A DNA stretch of 64,000 nucleotides from Henricia sp. BOLD:AAB3569 (taxonomy: Eukaryota; Echinodermata; Asteroidea; Spinulosida; Echinasteridae), in assembly GCA_037783545.1 (NCBI GenBank), contig JBBELK010000093.1:1736001-1800000 (forward strand), in the 5' to 3' direction. The notes under the pieces are model-generated. The model worked only from the letters and a program-made list of their open reading frames with translations, made no database searches and was not told where the DNA came from. Shown here in pieces: positions 30,801 to 42,800 of the stretch. Within the stretch, counting starts at the first letter, position 1; each line of letters opens with the position of its first letter. Made by a program: the position numbers and the translations under genes.

Positions 30801-33800
30801 TCAAGGCCGGTCGTTTCGTTGTTCAAAGGTACGAAAGCACGTATGTCATGATATAACATCCCTGTATTACTGGTCCTTTACTCGGTGTGTTCTAAGATAA
30901 CTGTCGACCCTGAAACATGAATGCCTTTGAGTTTTCTCCAATGAATCTGTGCTTTCCGTTGAAAGTCCCTTGCTTTGTGCGTAGTGTGTCGCCATTTTTG
31001 ACGATAGCGTGTGTGCCATAGCAACAATATCCACGGGGGCGGGGCTAACTAGGAAAACTCGGAACTATGCATTAGGGGCCAATTTCATAAAGCTGTTTAG
31101 CAGAAAAATTTGGATAATCCAAAAATTGTATGTCAACTTGTGTTCTTAGCAAGAATAGAACCAGTCAATTGTAATACACATCACATAATATTTTGACTGG
31201 TAACCCATTTTTATAAAGCAAATAAATTGTGCATTAAGCAAATTTTTCTGCCAAACTGCTTTATGAAATAGGCCCCAGTACATTGTTTTGTCCTTTTGTC
31301 GGTTTCAGGCAACAGCATCCGTGCCTATAGCCATTGCTCCTCGCATTCCGTCCCCCAAACTGAACTCACCCCATCCAGTCCTGACACCGATCGCCACTGA
31401 AGCCGAAAAGCCGAACCAGGAGACTGTGTCAAGCATTGATGTAGCTTTAAAGTAAAGTATCTGTCCTTATCTGGGCATCATTCTGCATTGGGTTTTTGAA
31501 TGTGATATTGACCTTTCTTTCAACTATCTTAATTGTCCCACCTTCTTTGAAGTTGATGAATTAGTCATGACTTTAAAAGCTAATGCGCCAGTTATAATAG
31601 GTGCAGAGGCAACTTGCATGTCTCGATGCGGACTAGTTACCCCTCCCAGCCCCACTCGTATCGTAAAGAGACTGGTAATTTCGGTCTTGTTTCGGTGTGA
31701 AAGGCTGGTTTTTCCGTAATCGACTTTGATAGCCCTTAACTCGAGTGGCCTGTCGGCCTTGTATTGGGCTACTTGCATGTATAAACAAGTTCAAGTTGGC
31801 TTTTTAAGTGCTACCATATCACATTTATTTCTTCTTTTAGAATATTTGAGTCATCACAACTCCCTTGGTCTTAATTCAAACCACACAGATTAATTGAAAT
31901 AAAATACGATGTGCATAAATTTGCCGTTGCCTCAAGTGGAATCATTGCATTGGACAGTTGAACCACTTTAGTAACGTTTCTTCCAGTCAAACATTTTGGG
32001 ACAATGCAAATCCTGTATATGTGAGCTTTTAAATCTGCTCAGAGGAGGTTTTCTTGATGTGCGCAATGGTATCTGGGTCTTTCTACAGTAATGGGGTACA
32101 TTTGAAAAATAAGTCAATAATTCCTTTCAGATATCTTTAGTTTATCCCAAGATTAATGAAATTTCCTTGTACTGTTCTCAGGAGATAACTTTTGCCCAAA
32201 AAAGTAAGAAATTGCTGCCACAACATGCATTTTTGAAAAGCTTGTGTACAAATTTTCCTATTACAGATGTAACGTGGACAGACCATTTTGTGACATTTTT
32301 TTCTGTCTTTGTTACATACGTAATAGGACAATTTGTGCACAGGGTTTTGAGAAATGTTGTAGGACTATTTTTATTACTCCTTCGTGCAAAAATTATTTCC
32401 TCAGTTTAGCTGGATAATTTAAAGATAAAATTAAGACATTTGAATTGAACTGGGACCTAACATCTTGTATGTCACAGAAGTGTACCCCATTACTGTGGAA
32501 AGACCCATTTTGGCAGTAAAAACAGCTTATAACGCTTTTTAGTAGGGTGCATCATTTCACACACATAACACGCCAAAAACCGGCATTTTGTCTGCCGTAG
32601 AAGCAGCCCCATAGCATTTAAAAGCATAACCAACGCATCACTATAACAATTTAATACTGATGGCTGCAGTAGAAACGTGCTCTAAGAAAGTAAGTCTTCT
32701 AATTTGTTTTGTTGTTTTAGGTATAGCATGCCCTATCCCCAAGCACCCATCCCTTATCGAAAGCGGAGTCATTCTGAGAATGGTTCGGCTGACGACGACA
32801 ACGGGAAAGACGACGTGAACAAAGGTGGGTTCACTGGGCCATAAGTTAGAACACATGATTGGTATCTTGAAAATCAGAAATGTTCACAGATATATACACA
32901 TAACTTATACAATTTAAAAATGATGGTGGTAGAAAACTTCCCCTGAAATTGTTTTGTCTGAAGTGATATATTCTTTGAGAAATTAGTAAAACAATTAATT
33001 TGTCACATGAGACGAAAATTCACTTTGCCCCAAAACCGCTTCGCCCTGGACCACTTTGCTCAAATACCACTTCGTCCAATTGCCACTTTGCCCAAAAACC
33101 ACTTCATAGACAGGCCGTGGTTGAGGGCGAAGTGGTTTTAGGCAAAGTGACTGGAAAGCTTTTTTTTACTGTTTTTTCAAAAGTTAGACGAAGTACGGAG
33201 TGGACTTTTATTCGGGTTGGTTTTAATCATGCATGTCTTCAATCACACAGGGAGATAAAACTATTGGTAACGGTTTACCAATCATGTGTTCTAACTTTAA
33301 AGCCCCAATACAAAAATTTACTTCACAAGTTGACAAGTATAACCTGACTAAAAGTGTTGATTGCAATGGTAACAAACACCACATGACTTTTTCCCGTGTA
33401 AAATGGTACCTTTGTGGGAGAAATTGCCAACTGAAGGTGCTTTATACCATTCATTCATGCACAAAAACTATGCCTGGATTTTTCATTACATTTTTATTTT
33501 TTTTTAAAAGTATTTGTACTGCGTCTATGTAGCTGAAATTTCAACAAGGCAGTTTTATCAACAAACGCTTTTAGTCATGGGTGGAAGTAACGCAGTTTTT
33601 AACAGTATATCAATCATGTACTCGAGCTTTAAACTGTCTAGGTCCCAATTGGGGGCGTAATATTCATTAGGCCACACTGTAATCAAGTACATGAAAAATG
33701 TGTGCTTGTACATTTTAAAACCCAATATTGATGTAAAATGTATGTAATTTGCCCATACATGATGCATTATATGCAATATATACTGAGTGTTTTTTTTTCT

Positions 33801-36800
33801 TCAGAGAACATGCTAAAAACCTCATAACATGCTCGGGTGGGACTCGAACTAACGACCTCTTGCATACTAGGCAGAAGTCCTAACCACTCAACTACTGTAC
33901 TGAGTTTGCCTGTGCCAAAGGGCTGGACCACATTTAATTTATTTCAAGTAATTACTTTTGTCCACTGTAGGATATTGCAACCCACTTAGACTCACAAATG
34001 TTGATAACAATAACAAATAATTTTTCTCTTCTTTTTAAATTCCAATGGCCCAGATGAGGACAACAATGAGTTCAGTTGGGAGGAATACTTGGACATTACT
34101 GGATCTAAACCAGCCCCGCATACTGCATTCAAGCATGTAAGTACATGTACCCCCCTCCCCCTTCCCCAAAACATGATGATTATTGGGAGAAGGTGATTGA
34201 ATGGAGAATGAATGTTAATTACGGTTCGTTTTGCTCCTTCCAGTGTAACCTTAATGTCAGTAAGCACTGCTTACTGACAATTAAAAATCCCATAACATGC
34301 TCTTTTCACATGAACATGTCTGCATTCACGTCTGCGAATGCACTACAGAAGTAGCATGCCGGTGGAGCAGCGTGCAATGGGAAAAAAAGAGCGTGCAACA
34401 GGCCTCAAATTTTGCAGTTTTTAGGGCAAGGCCACTTTGGCCTTGCATGAAGGCAAATTAGAAAGGGCACCGAGGCCACAAGGCGGGGCACTAAGGCCAA
34501 CTTTAGTTTTGAAAAAGGGCAACAAGGCCACAAGGAAAAAAACAATGAAAACAAATGTTTGTTTGGAGTCGAGTAGGTCTGGTGGCAAAGTTTATACACA
34601 AAGGAATTGGGGCCGAGTTGGTCTGGGGCCGAGTTTATACACAGATGAATTGGGGCCGAGTCGGTCTGGGGCCGAGTTTATACACAAAGAAATTGGGGCC
34701 GAGTTGGTCTGGGGCCGAGTTTGTACACAAGCTAATTGGGGCCGAGTTGGTCTGGGGCCGAGTTTGTACACAAGGCAATTGGGGCCGAGTTGGTCTGGGG
34801 CCGAGTTTGTACACAAGGCAATTGGGGCCGAGTTTGTTTGGACAAAACGTTTTCGCCACGCACGCCACGCCGGTAAAACTGGGCGGTATACCCAGTACAT
34901 GTACCTGACGAATACCAGTGAAAGCATAATGCAAATGCCGGCTCATGTACTTTTTTCCTTCCATGCGCTGGTGTACCCACCATAGACGATGTATGAGCTG
35001 TGTGGCTTATCAGTGCAGTACATGTACATGTACTGTTACACGTGTACCGTACATGCGCTATGCATTGACGACCGACTGCGTGCCATAGTCGAGTCACATG
35101 GCGCGCCCTGTGCTCTCGCTTGTTGATATGATGTTCGTTCAGTTTCTAGGAATTTTGGCAGAGTTTATACCCGTGGCCGTACGCGTACCGCGGTACACTT
35201 CGAGTGTCGTTTATTGCCCATTTTATCTTGATGCAAAAAAGGGGCACGACGGCCATCGGCGAAAAAAGGCAGGGCATTTTTGGCCGTGAAAGGGCCAAAT
35301 TTTTGAGGGGCATCAAGGTCAGTAAGAGGGGCATCGGCGGCCATGGCCGTCGTGGCCGCCGTGAAATTTGAGCCCTGGTGCAATGGAACAAGATATTGAA
35401 TGCCATGTGACCCATAATCCTCCAATCAAATGGCAAGAATCTACTTGGGCGTATCTAAAGTACATTATATTGGGCCATCCAAAGTTGTCAACATTTTCAT
35501 GGAACTACAAAGCGTAGGAAGGAGGAGGCGGGTCAAGGGCTGTGTACGACTTTACATGCACTGTAAAATGTTGACATTTCACGCATTTAGAGGAAAAACA
35601 AATGTTGATAAGTAGTATTTTTGGGGAGGGAGGGGGTCTTGAAAAATACTATGCTCTGTAGAACCGTGAAAATGTTGACAACTTTGGATGGCCTGTTGTT
35701 AACAATATTTTTCTATTGCTTAGGTGGAAGCTAGCATAGATTCAGGCATATCAGTCAGCATGAAAGTGGAAGTCCGCGTTCCCCAGAGCGCCTACACACC
35801 GTACAGAACCTACTGGGTCGCTAGTGTGGTTGCGTCATGCGGTAGTCTGCTGTTGCTTCGATACGGTGGCTATGGGAACGATAGGTCAGGTGACTTCTGG
35901 GTGAACATGGCATTGGGAGAGCTGCACCCTATTGGCTGGTGTGCACGGAGCGGACGCAGTTTACGACCTCCGGACGGTATGTGCGTCTACAAATTTTAGT
36001 GGTTTGTTGAATCTTTCCATCAGGATGGATGGATTGTGTGCATTTTAACCACTTCGCGACGGCTAGGCATTTTCCAATTTATTCCCCTGGAGCGGGAGAC
36101 TGCACTAGCAGTTTTGGTTTTGCAGTATACATGTACATGTACATGTCTCTGGGGCTGGAGACTTGATGACTAGTTTTTATTTCAAGTCGTAAATCAATCT
36201 TATTTCTCAAGTCCAGTCACAAGTCATTTCCTCCAGAGTCAAGTCACAGGTCAAAAACCAAAAACTTACTTGACCCCAAACCAACAAGATACAAGAGACC
36301 AGCTCTGCCCTGGTCTAATTCATGGGCTAATTCTGTATAACCGCCCCCAAGACACTCACACTTAGAACTGTATATGCAGTTCCCCGTCGCAAAGTGGTTA
36401 AGCATTTTGACGAAAACGTAGTTGACGCACATTTTGATTGCATGCATGACAAACGGATTGTCCACTGTTTGTTGTAATTAGATATCTGCAGTATTGTTTG
36501 GTCTCAGAATACATGCATACCACAAATCGCCTCAGTTTGTTATGTGAACTTTCCAAAATTTCACAATTTTTCCTCTACCATATAATCATGTAATGGAATT
36601 GTTCATTGATGTTGCTTTTTTCGTGTTTGTATGCAGACCTTTTGAAGAGAGGACCCAGAAATTGGGAGGAGTTTCTTCTTTCCTACCTAACTGGGGCCAA
36701 GAGCGTACCGGAGTATGTGCTTTACATTAGAAAGGTAATACAACTGTATTCCTTCTAAAGTATGATAATGATGACATTTATATAACGCACATTTCATATA

Positions 36801-39800
36801 AATATGTTCATGTAAGGTGTATAGACCGTATCGAATAGCTGCCATATTGTAGGGCAGTTTCTTTGTTGCTTGAGGACAAGCATGGTTGCACATTTTGTGC
36901 TTACATTGTTGACCAATTTAAATATAAAAAGTTGTCCCTTCAACGTGGCAGCTATTCGATACGATCTATTCCACCTAAGCATCGAGGTGGGTGGTGCCTT
37001 TTGCAGCCAACAACCAGAGACACTTACTCTTCATGAAAGAATGCTCTGGGATCTTTTATAAAATTGCATTACACAACACACCAGACCAATTACTTTACAT
37101 CCCTTCTGAAAGATGAAGCAATTGTGGTTAAGTGCCTTGCTTAAGGGCACAAGTACCACGACCGGGTATTGAATCTGCAACTCCGAGTGTTCCCCTGAGT
37201 GTTGTGAGTCAGTGACCCAAACCACTCGGCCATTGTATCCCACAGTAAGACCTCATAACTAAACATTTGGATTGATCATGATATCTGTTTGAGTAGTTTT
37301 AGATGTATACATGTGCGGGACGTTTAACAATCAGAACAATAGGGTACGCGATTGCCAAGGATGTCCGTGATTGGAATCGTGTACAAAACCAATTAGAGCA
37401 TTCGCCAAAAAAACTACATGTAAGTCCAAACAATAGAGGAACAATGGGACGTCGCGGTGGAGGTGGGTATAAGATTCTGTTTACTACACTGACAGCCGAG
37501 TAAGTGCACTAGGGTTTTTGGTTTTTTTAGTAGTAGTAGTAGTTAAAAAAAAAAAAATTAAATTGCGTGACAGCATACAGGAGACACTGTAATCGCTCAT
37601 TGTAGAAAAAAAATAATTTAAACCACTGTATTTTCATAATAACTTGAAATATCTGTCAACCAGAATTTCAAAATTTTAAGTGACTTTAAATAACCATATC
37701 TCTACAGATTTCAAACCAGTGTACACCATACCTTCTGAGAAGTGGCAATGTTATAAGTACATTTCATCGGGGAGATAGATACCAAAGTGACAAATCAGCA
37801 AAATAGGTGTTATGCATGGGACATTCTCTGGTTGATGTGAAAAGCATTATGTACATTTGATGGATACCGGCGCATTATACATTTTCATTATTATTATTAT
37901 TATTTATTATTATTTCCAAAACAACATTTCCAGAATGAAATTTGTGGGTGTACAATGTACTTAAGATTGGCAATGCCCAACATACAAGGCATTTCATAAA
38001 AATGGGTGAAATAACTGACAGTTATTGCTAAGCAGCCTGGGGGCATGAACTTGAAATTTCATTTTATTTTAAAACACCCAATTTAGTGTCCTGTACCGGT
38101 ATATCAGAATTCTCACCATCTACACCAACAGGTATCCAGTCCAACACCCGTCGACCGCATCAAGAAGGGCATGCGCGTTGAGGTACTGGACAACTTCAAC
38201 CCTCGCCACGCATGGATTGCCATCATCAAGGAGACATACGGAGGCAGGCTCAGGCTACGCTATTCGGGGATTGATGAGGATACCGATGATTTCTGGCTGT
38301 TCTATCTCTCCTGGAGAATTCATCCCATCGGCTGGGCTAAGGAAAAACTGGTCTTCATGAAGCCACCTCAAGGTTTGTAGAGGAACATGAAATAATCCAA
38401 TCAGCCCCTCCCCCCTCTCCCCTCTGCACCACCCCCCCCCCCCCCCCCCCACCCCCCTCCCCCTCCCCCCCCCCCACCCTTCTCCCCCCAAAAAGACATG
38501 CATTTGCAAGTACAAATGTGACCTGACCGTGCAAAATGAGCCAGATGTAGTGCAGTCTGGGCTAAGTTTTTCTGCTGGGATCAGTGGCTGATCCAAGCCC
38601 ATTAAATCATAAGTTGACAAGGAAAACCTGACCAAAATTGTTCATAGCAATGGTAACAAACACCACATGATTCTTTCTCATGTACAACTGGTACCTTTTG
38701 TGGGAAAAATTTCCAACTGAAGGTGCTTTAAAAAATAAAATTGTTTGCAAATGATTTGTTTTTACCATTCATTCAACACAAAAACCATGCATGGTTTTTG
38801 AAGGTTTTCTGAAGTATTACTGCATTACATTATTATTCCTTAGTGCTGTTGTTTCTGGCATTCGTAACAATACAAAATACATGTACAATGGAAATTCCAG
38901 GTGGTACCCGGCTACTGCCCAGAATGTCCATTATATTTTCGTACATTAATGGGCCTGGATACACTGCTGATTTCTGGAAATCTCACCATGGAATACTTGT
39001 AATATTGAATTGTGTATGTGACATGAGCATAGTTTATGGGCATGAGCATGAGCATGCGGTTTATGGGCCAGGATCCACCACTGATTTCTGGAAATCTCAC
39101 CATGGAATACTTGTAACATTAAACTTTGTGTGTGACATGAGCATGGTTTATGGGCATGAGCATGCGGTTTATGGGCCTGGATCCACCACTGATTTCTTGA
39201 AATCTCACCATGGAATACTTGTAACATTGAATTGTGTGTGTGTGACATGAGCATGGTTTATGGTTTATGAGCACGGTTTATGGGCCTGGATCCACCACTG
39301 ATTTCTGGAAATCTCACCATGAAATACTTGTAACATTAAACTTTGTGTGTGACTTGAGCATGGTTTATGGGCATGAGCATGGTTTATGGGCCAGGATCCA
39401 CCACTGATTTCTTTAAATCTCCCCACAGAATACTTGTAACATTGAACTGTGTGTGTGTGACATGAGCATGGTTTACATTATTTTGTTTGTCACAGTATTG
39501 AAGAGAAAACTACCTAACAACACAGAGGCAGCTTGGAACACGACCTACCAGTACTCCTTGTCATCAGCACTCAAGGAAGCTGCATTCCCAAAGGAATTCT
39601 TCAAGGTAATGTCTAAGACACCATGTTTACACTGGTCCTAAGCTCGGAATCAAGGTTGATCCCCTGATAAGAATGCATCAGTGTTAACCGCAATGATCCC
39701 AAGTGTCGCGTTTACATTCTGTAGTTGATCTCGAGCGCGGTGCCAGAAGTTTCAGTCAAAGGTCATGCTCTATGTGTGTGTGTACTGACCAATGTGTGCA

Positions 39801-42800
39801 CCGGTTGTGCATGTACAGTGTACAAGGCCACTTGAAATTCGCGGGTATTCCCTCGCTATGGCTGTAGAGCGAATGCGACAGGATGCGGTAAAGATTAATT
39901 GCTTATCTAACCGCAAACTGATCCCGAGCTCGCGATCGAACCCTCTGCCAACGCGAGACCAAAATTTCGGGGTCTGATCCGGGGCGAATTTGGTCCCGAG
40001 AGCATTTACACTCGGTTTGTGATCCGGGGCTGATCCCGAGCTCGGTGTTCGACCCCGAGCTCAGGATCAAGTGAGAGAGATTTGTGCTTGCAGAGAATTA
40101 TTACTCCTCGGCGACGGCTGAAATATTAAGATTTATCTTTAAGCAAACTTGATGGTAATCCATGATATAGATGTTGTGGGTTCGACCCTCACTAGTGCCA
40201 GCGTTTTTGTGTCCATGGGCAAGACACTTAATCGCAATTGCCTCGTCAACCCGAATGATATTTGAGGAGTTGTTAGGAAGAATGCTGAAGTTGAAGTAAA
40301 TGGTTCTGTCAATTTCCCGCGGAAAATAAAAAGTTAATTTCCATGCATGGAAAGTTATGAAAAAAGGAGGAAAAAGAAGGGTAAGGATTTTCTTAATTTT
40401 GTAATGGAAAAGTCTGTAATAATGGCAACAGTGCTATACAAGAACCCACCATTATTAATATTATGACGGTTTATTTGAAAAGTTTGAGGACTCAAATCAT
40501 CCGCTCTAGGTAGTAGGCTACGTTACCAACTGGGGAAATCCAAAATGTGATTATGCATATTATGTTTTTCACCAATGGACAGGCCCGACTACTTCACATC
40601 GCTAAACAAATTCTGGTTGTTTTGCAATTTTGTTCAGGACCAGCCTAAAATTAGGTGCCACCGTTTCAAGATGGGCATGCGCCTGGAAGCCGTTAACCCC
40701 AAAATCCCCTCCCAGATCTCCCCAGCCACTGTCTCCGAGTGGCTGAACGACAAATCATTTCTGGTCACTATCGATAACCTCATCGTCGACGTCAAGAACA
40801 AGATAACGTTCATGTGCACGGCCGAGTCGGGCGGAATATTCCCCGTCAACTGGTGCGAGAAGCATGGATATGCACTGACACCTCCTAAAGGTATCTATCT
40901 AATAAAAATGGGTTTGGCCAGTCTTAAACATGCATTTAAAACCGGCTAGGGGCCTGGAAGACTGATAATGTCAGCATTCAGGCCCCCAGCCGGTTTTGAT
41001 TACTATTTAAACATATCATGGCTAGCTGCCAGATAAAACACCATTGCAAAAGCACAGGGACACGGTTCAGTGATATGTAGTGTAGAGCCATTGCGTATAG
41101 GCAACGAACAAAGGGGTGACATATTCACTTTGGCAGTCTACAGCAGATTTAGTTTCATTAATTTGGCGAACAAGTGACTTGTGACTCGGACTCGAGGCTA
41201 ATGACTCGAGACTTGGCCTCGGACTCGAATTTTGGTGACTCGACTACAACACAGAGCCTTTTTGCACGTAAATGTGATGCTCATTGCTTCAAGAAAAAGT
41301 GGTGTGGAGGAAATTTTGAAAGAAATGCATGAAATGATACACTGAAAATCACAGAATCACAAAAAAAAAACTTTCCACCCAAGTTGATTCTGTGGTTTTT
41401 AGTGCCTCGTTTCACACCAAATTCCCTCCAAACTTTTTCTTGAAGCGACGTACATCAAATTTTTGCGAGAAAAGGCTCTTATTTTTTTAGTTTTGAATGT
41501 AGAAAACAATTGTTTACCATTTGTGCAATTTTATTTGGTTCTGTTTTCCATTTGGAAACATTACTTTAGGATATACTGGAGCTCGCTTCCAGTGGAGTTC
41601 ATATCTGAAACAGAATGAAGCCAAAGCAGCATCTAAGGACCTCTTCAGAATTGTAAGTTACATATAAATATAAATGTTACTCATCCTCTGTTTTGAGGTT
41701 CTCCCCAGCTGAACTCCAGCGTCAGTGGATAAAGCCATGATGACTTGAATATGTTCTTGTAAAATGCAAATTTTTGTTCCTGTTTAATAATAAATGTTCG
41801 TTTATTGAAGAAAAAGTGAAGCACATTTGTTATCTTATTAACTTGTGGCAAATGGCATTTTACCCCCCTCCCAGGCAAACAACGATTACCCAGTCATGCA
41901 GAATATGATCGATTTGCAATTGGTGCCATAGTAATGATCACGTCCTTGCACATTTTAGGATGCCTATTTTGTGTGCCTTATAAACGGGGTGTTTCAAAAA
42001 AAAGTAATTCAAATTCGAAAGGTTGTTTCGACCAGACTACAGTTTTTTCCGTTAAAATGCATCTTAAAGCAGAGAGTATGGGCTTTCCAATGATACATTC
42101 GTTACTTTCCGTAGGGTCACGCATCACTGAGCATCATTGTCTTGACATTGAGGTGCAAAATAAGGGTTGGTTCACTTTGATGTTGAATAAAATCGAACAG
42201 AATTGACACACAGAATTGAACAAAAATGACACAATCTTATTCAGTTATTGGATTTTATTCATTCACACTTTCCAACACAGGTTTCTAATTTTTTGTATTC
42301 ACCACGACCCTTCACGTGTCCACCTCCTCTCTCCAAACAAAGTTGACATCGGTGGCGCATGTCGTTCACAGCTCGTCTCACGGTGTCTGGATCCTCTCGC
42401 AAACTGTCCACCTCTCGCTGAATCCTGTCACGCAGATCCTGCATGTTGTGCGGTGGCATTGTGAAAACACACAAAGATAACGCCATTTGTAACAATTTTC
42501 CAATGCTGTATTCTATCTTCAACATTTTAGTACCTGCGAGACCACGAGTTCCGCCCTAGTATGAAGCTGGAAGCCGTCAACCCTTTCTGTCCCTCCGAGA
42601 TCTGCATAGTGACCATCACCAAGGTGGTCAACCGTCACATGTGGATTCACTTTGACAACAGCAAACTACCCAATCTGGTGGTAGATACGGAGTCCTTTGA
42701 CATCTTCCCCGTTGGATGGTGTGAAAGCAATGGATATGTACTCAAGGCACCCAAGAAACTTATTGGTAAAAATCTGTAGTTTGTTCATTTTATTTGGTTT

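Noticed and set aside
34437-34985. Long overlapping open frames on both strands (up to 182 codons)
   Set aside because: They come from the 43 bp tandem array, which lacks stops in several frames. The peptides are frame-shifted versions of the same repeat, with no homology or splice support.
38946-39254. Open frames of 102-135 codons in the 108 bp array
   Set aside because: They follow from a period divisible by 3 in most units (108) without stops. There is no family match, and the array is intronic between two well-defined MBT exons.
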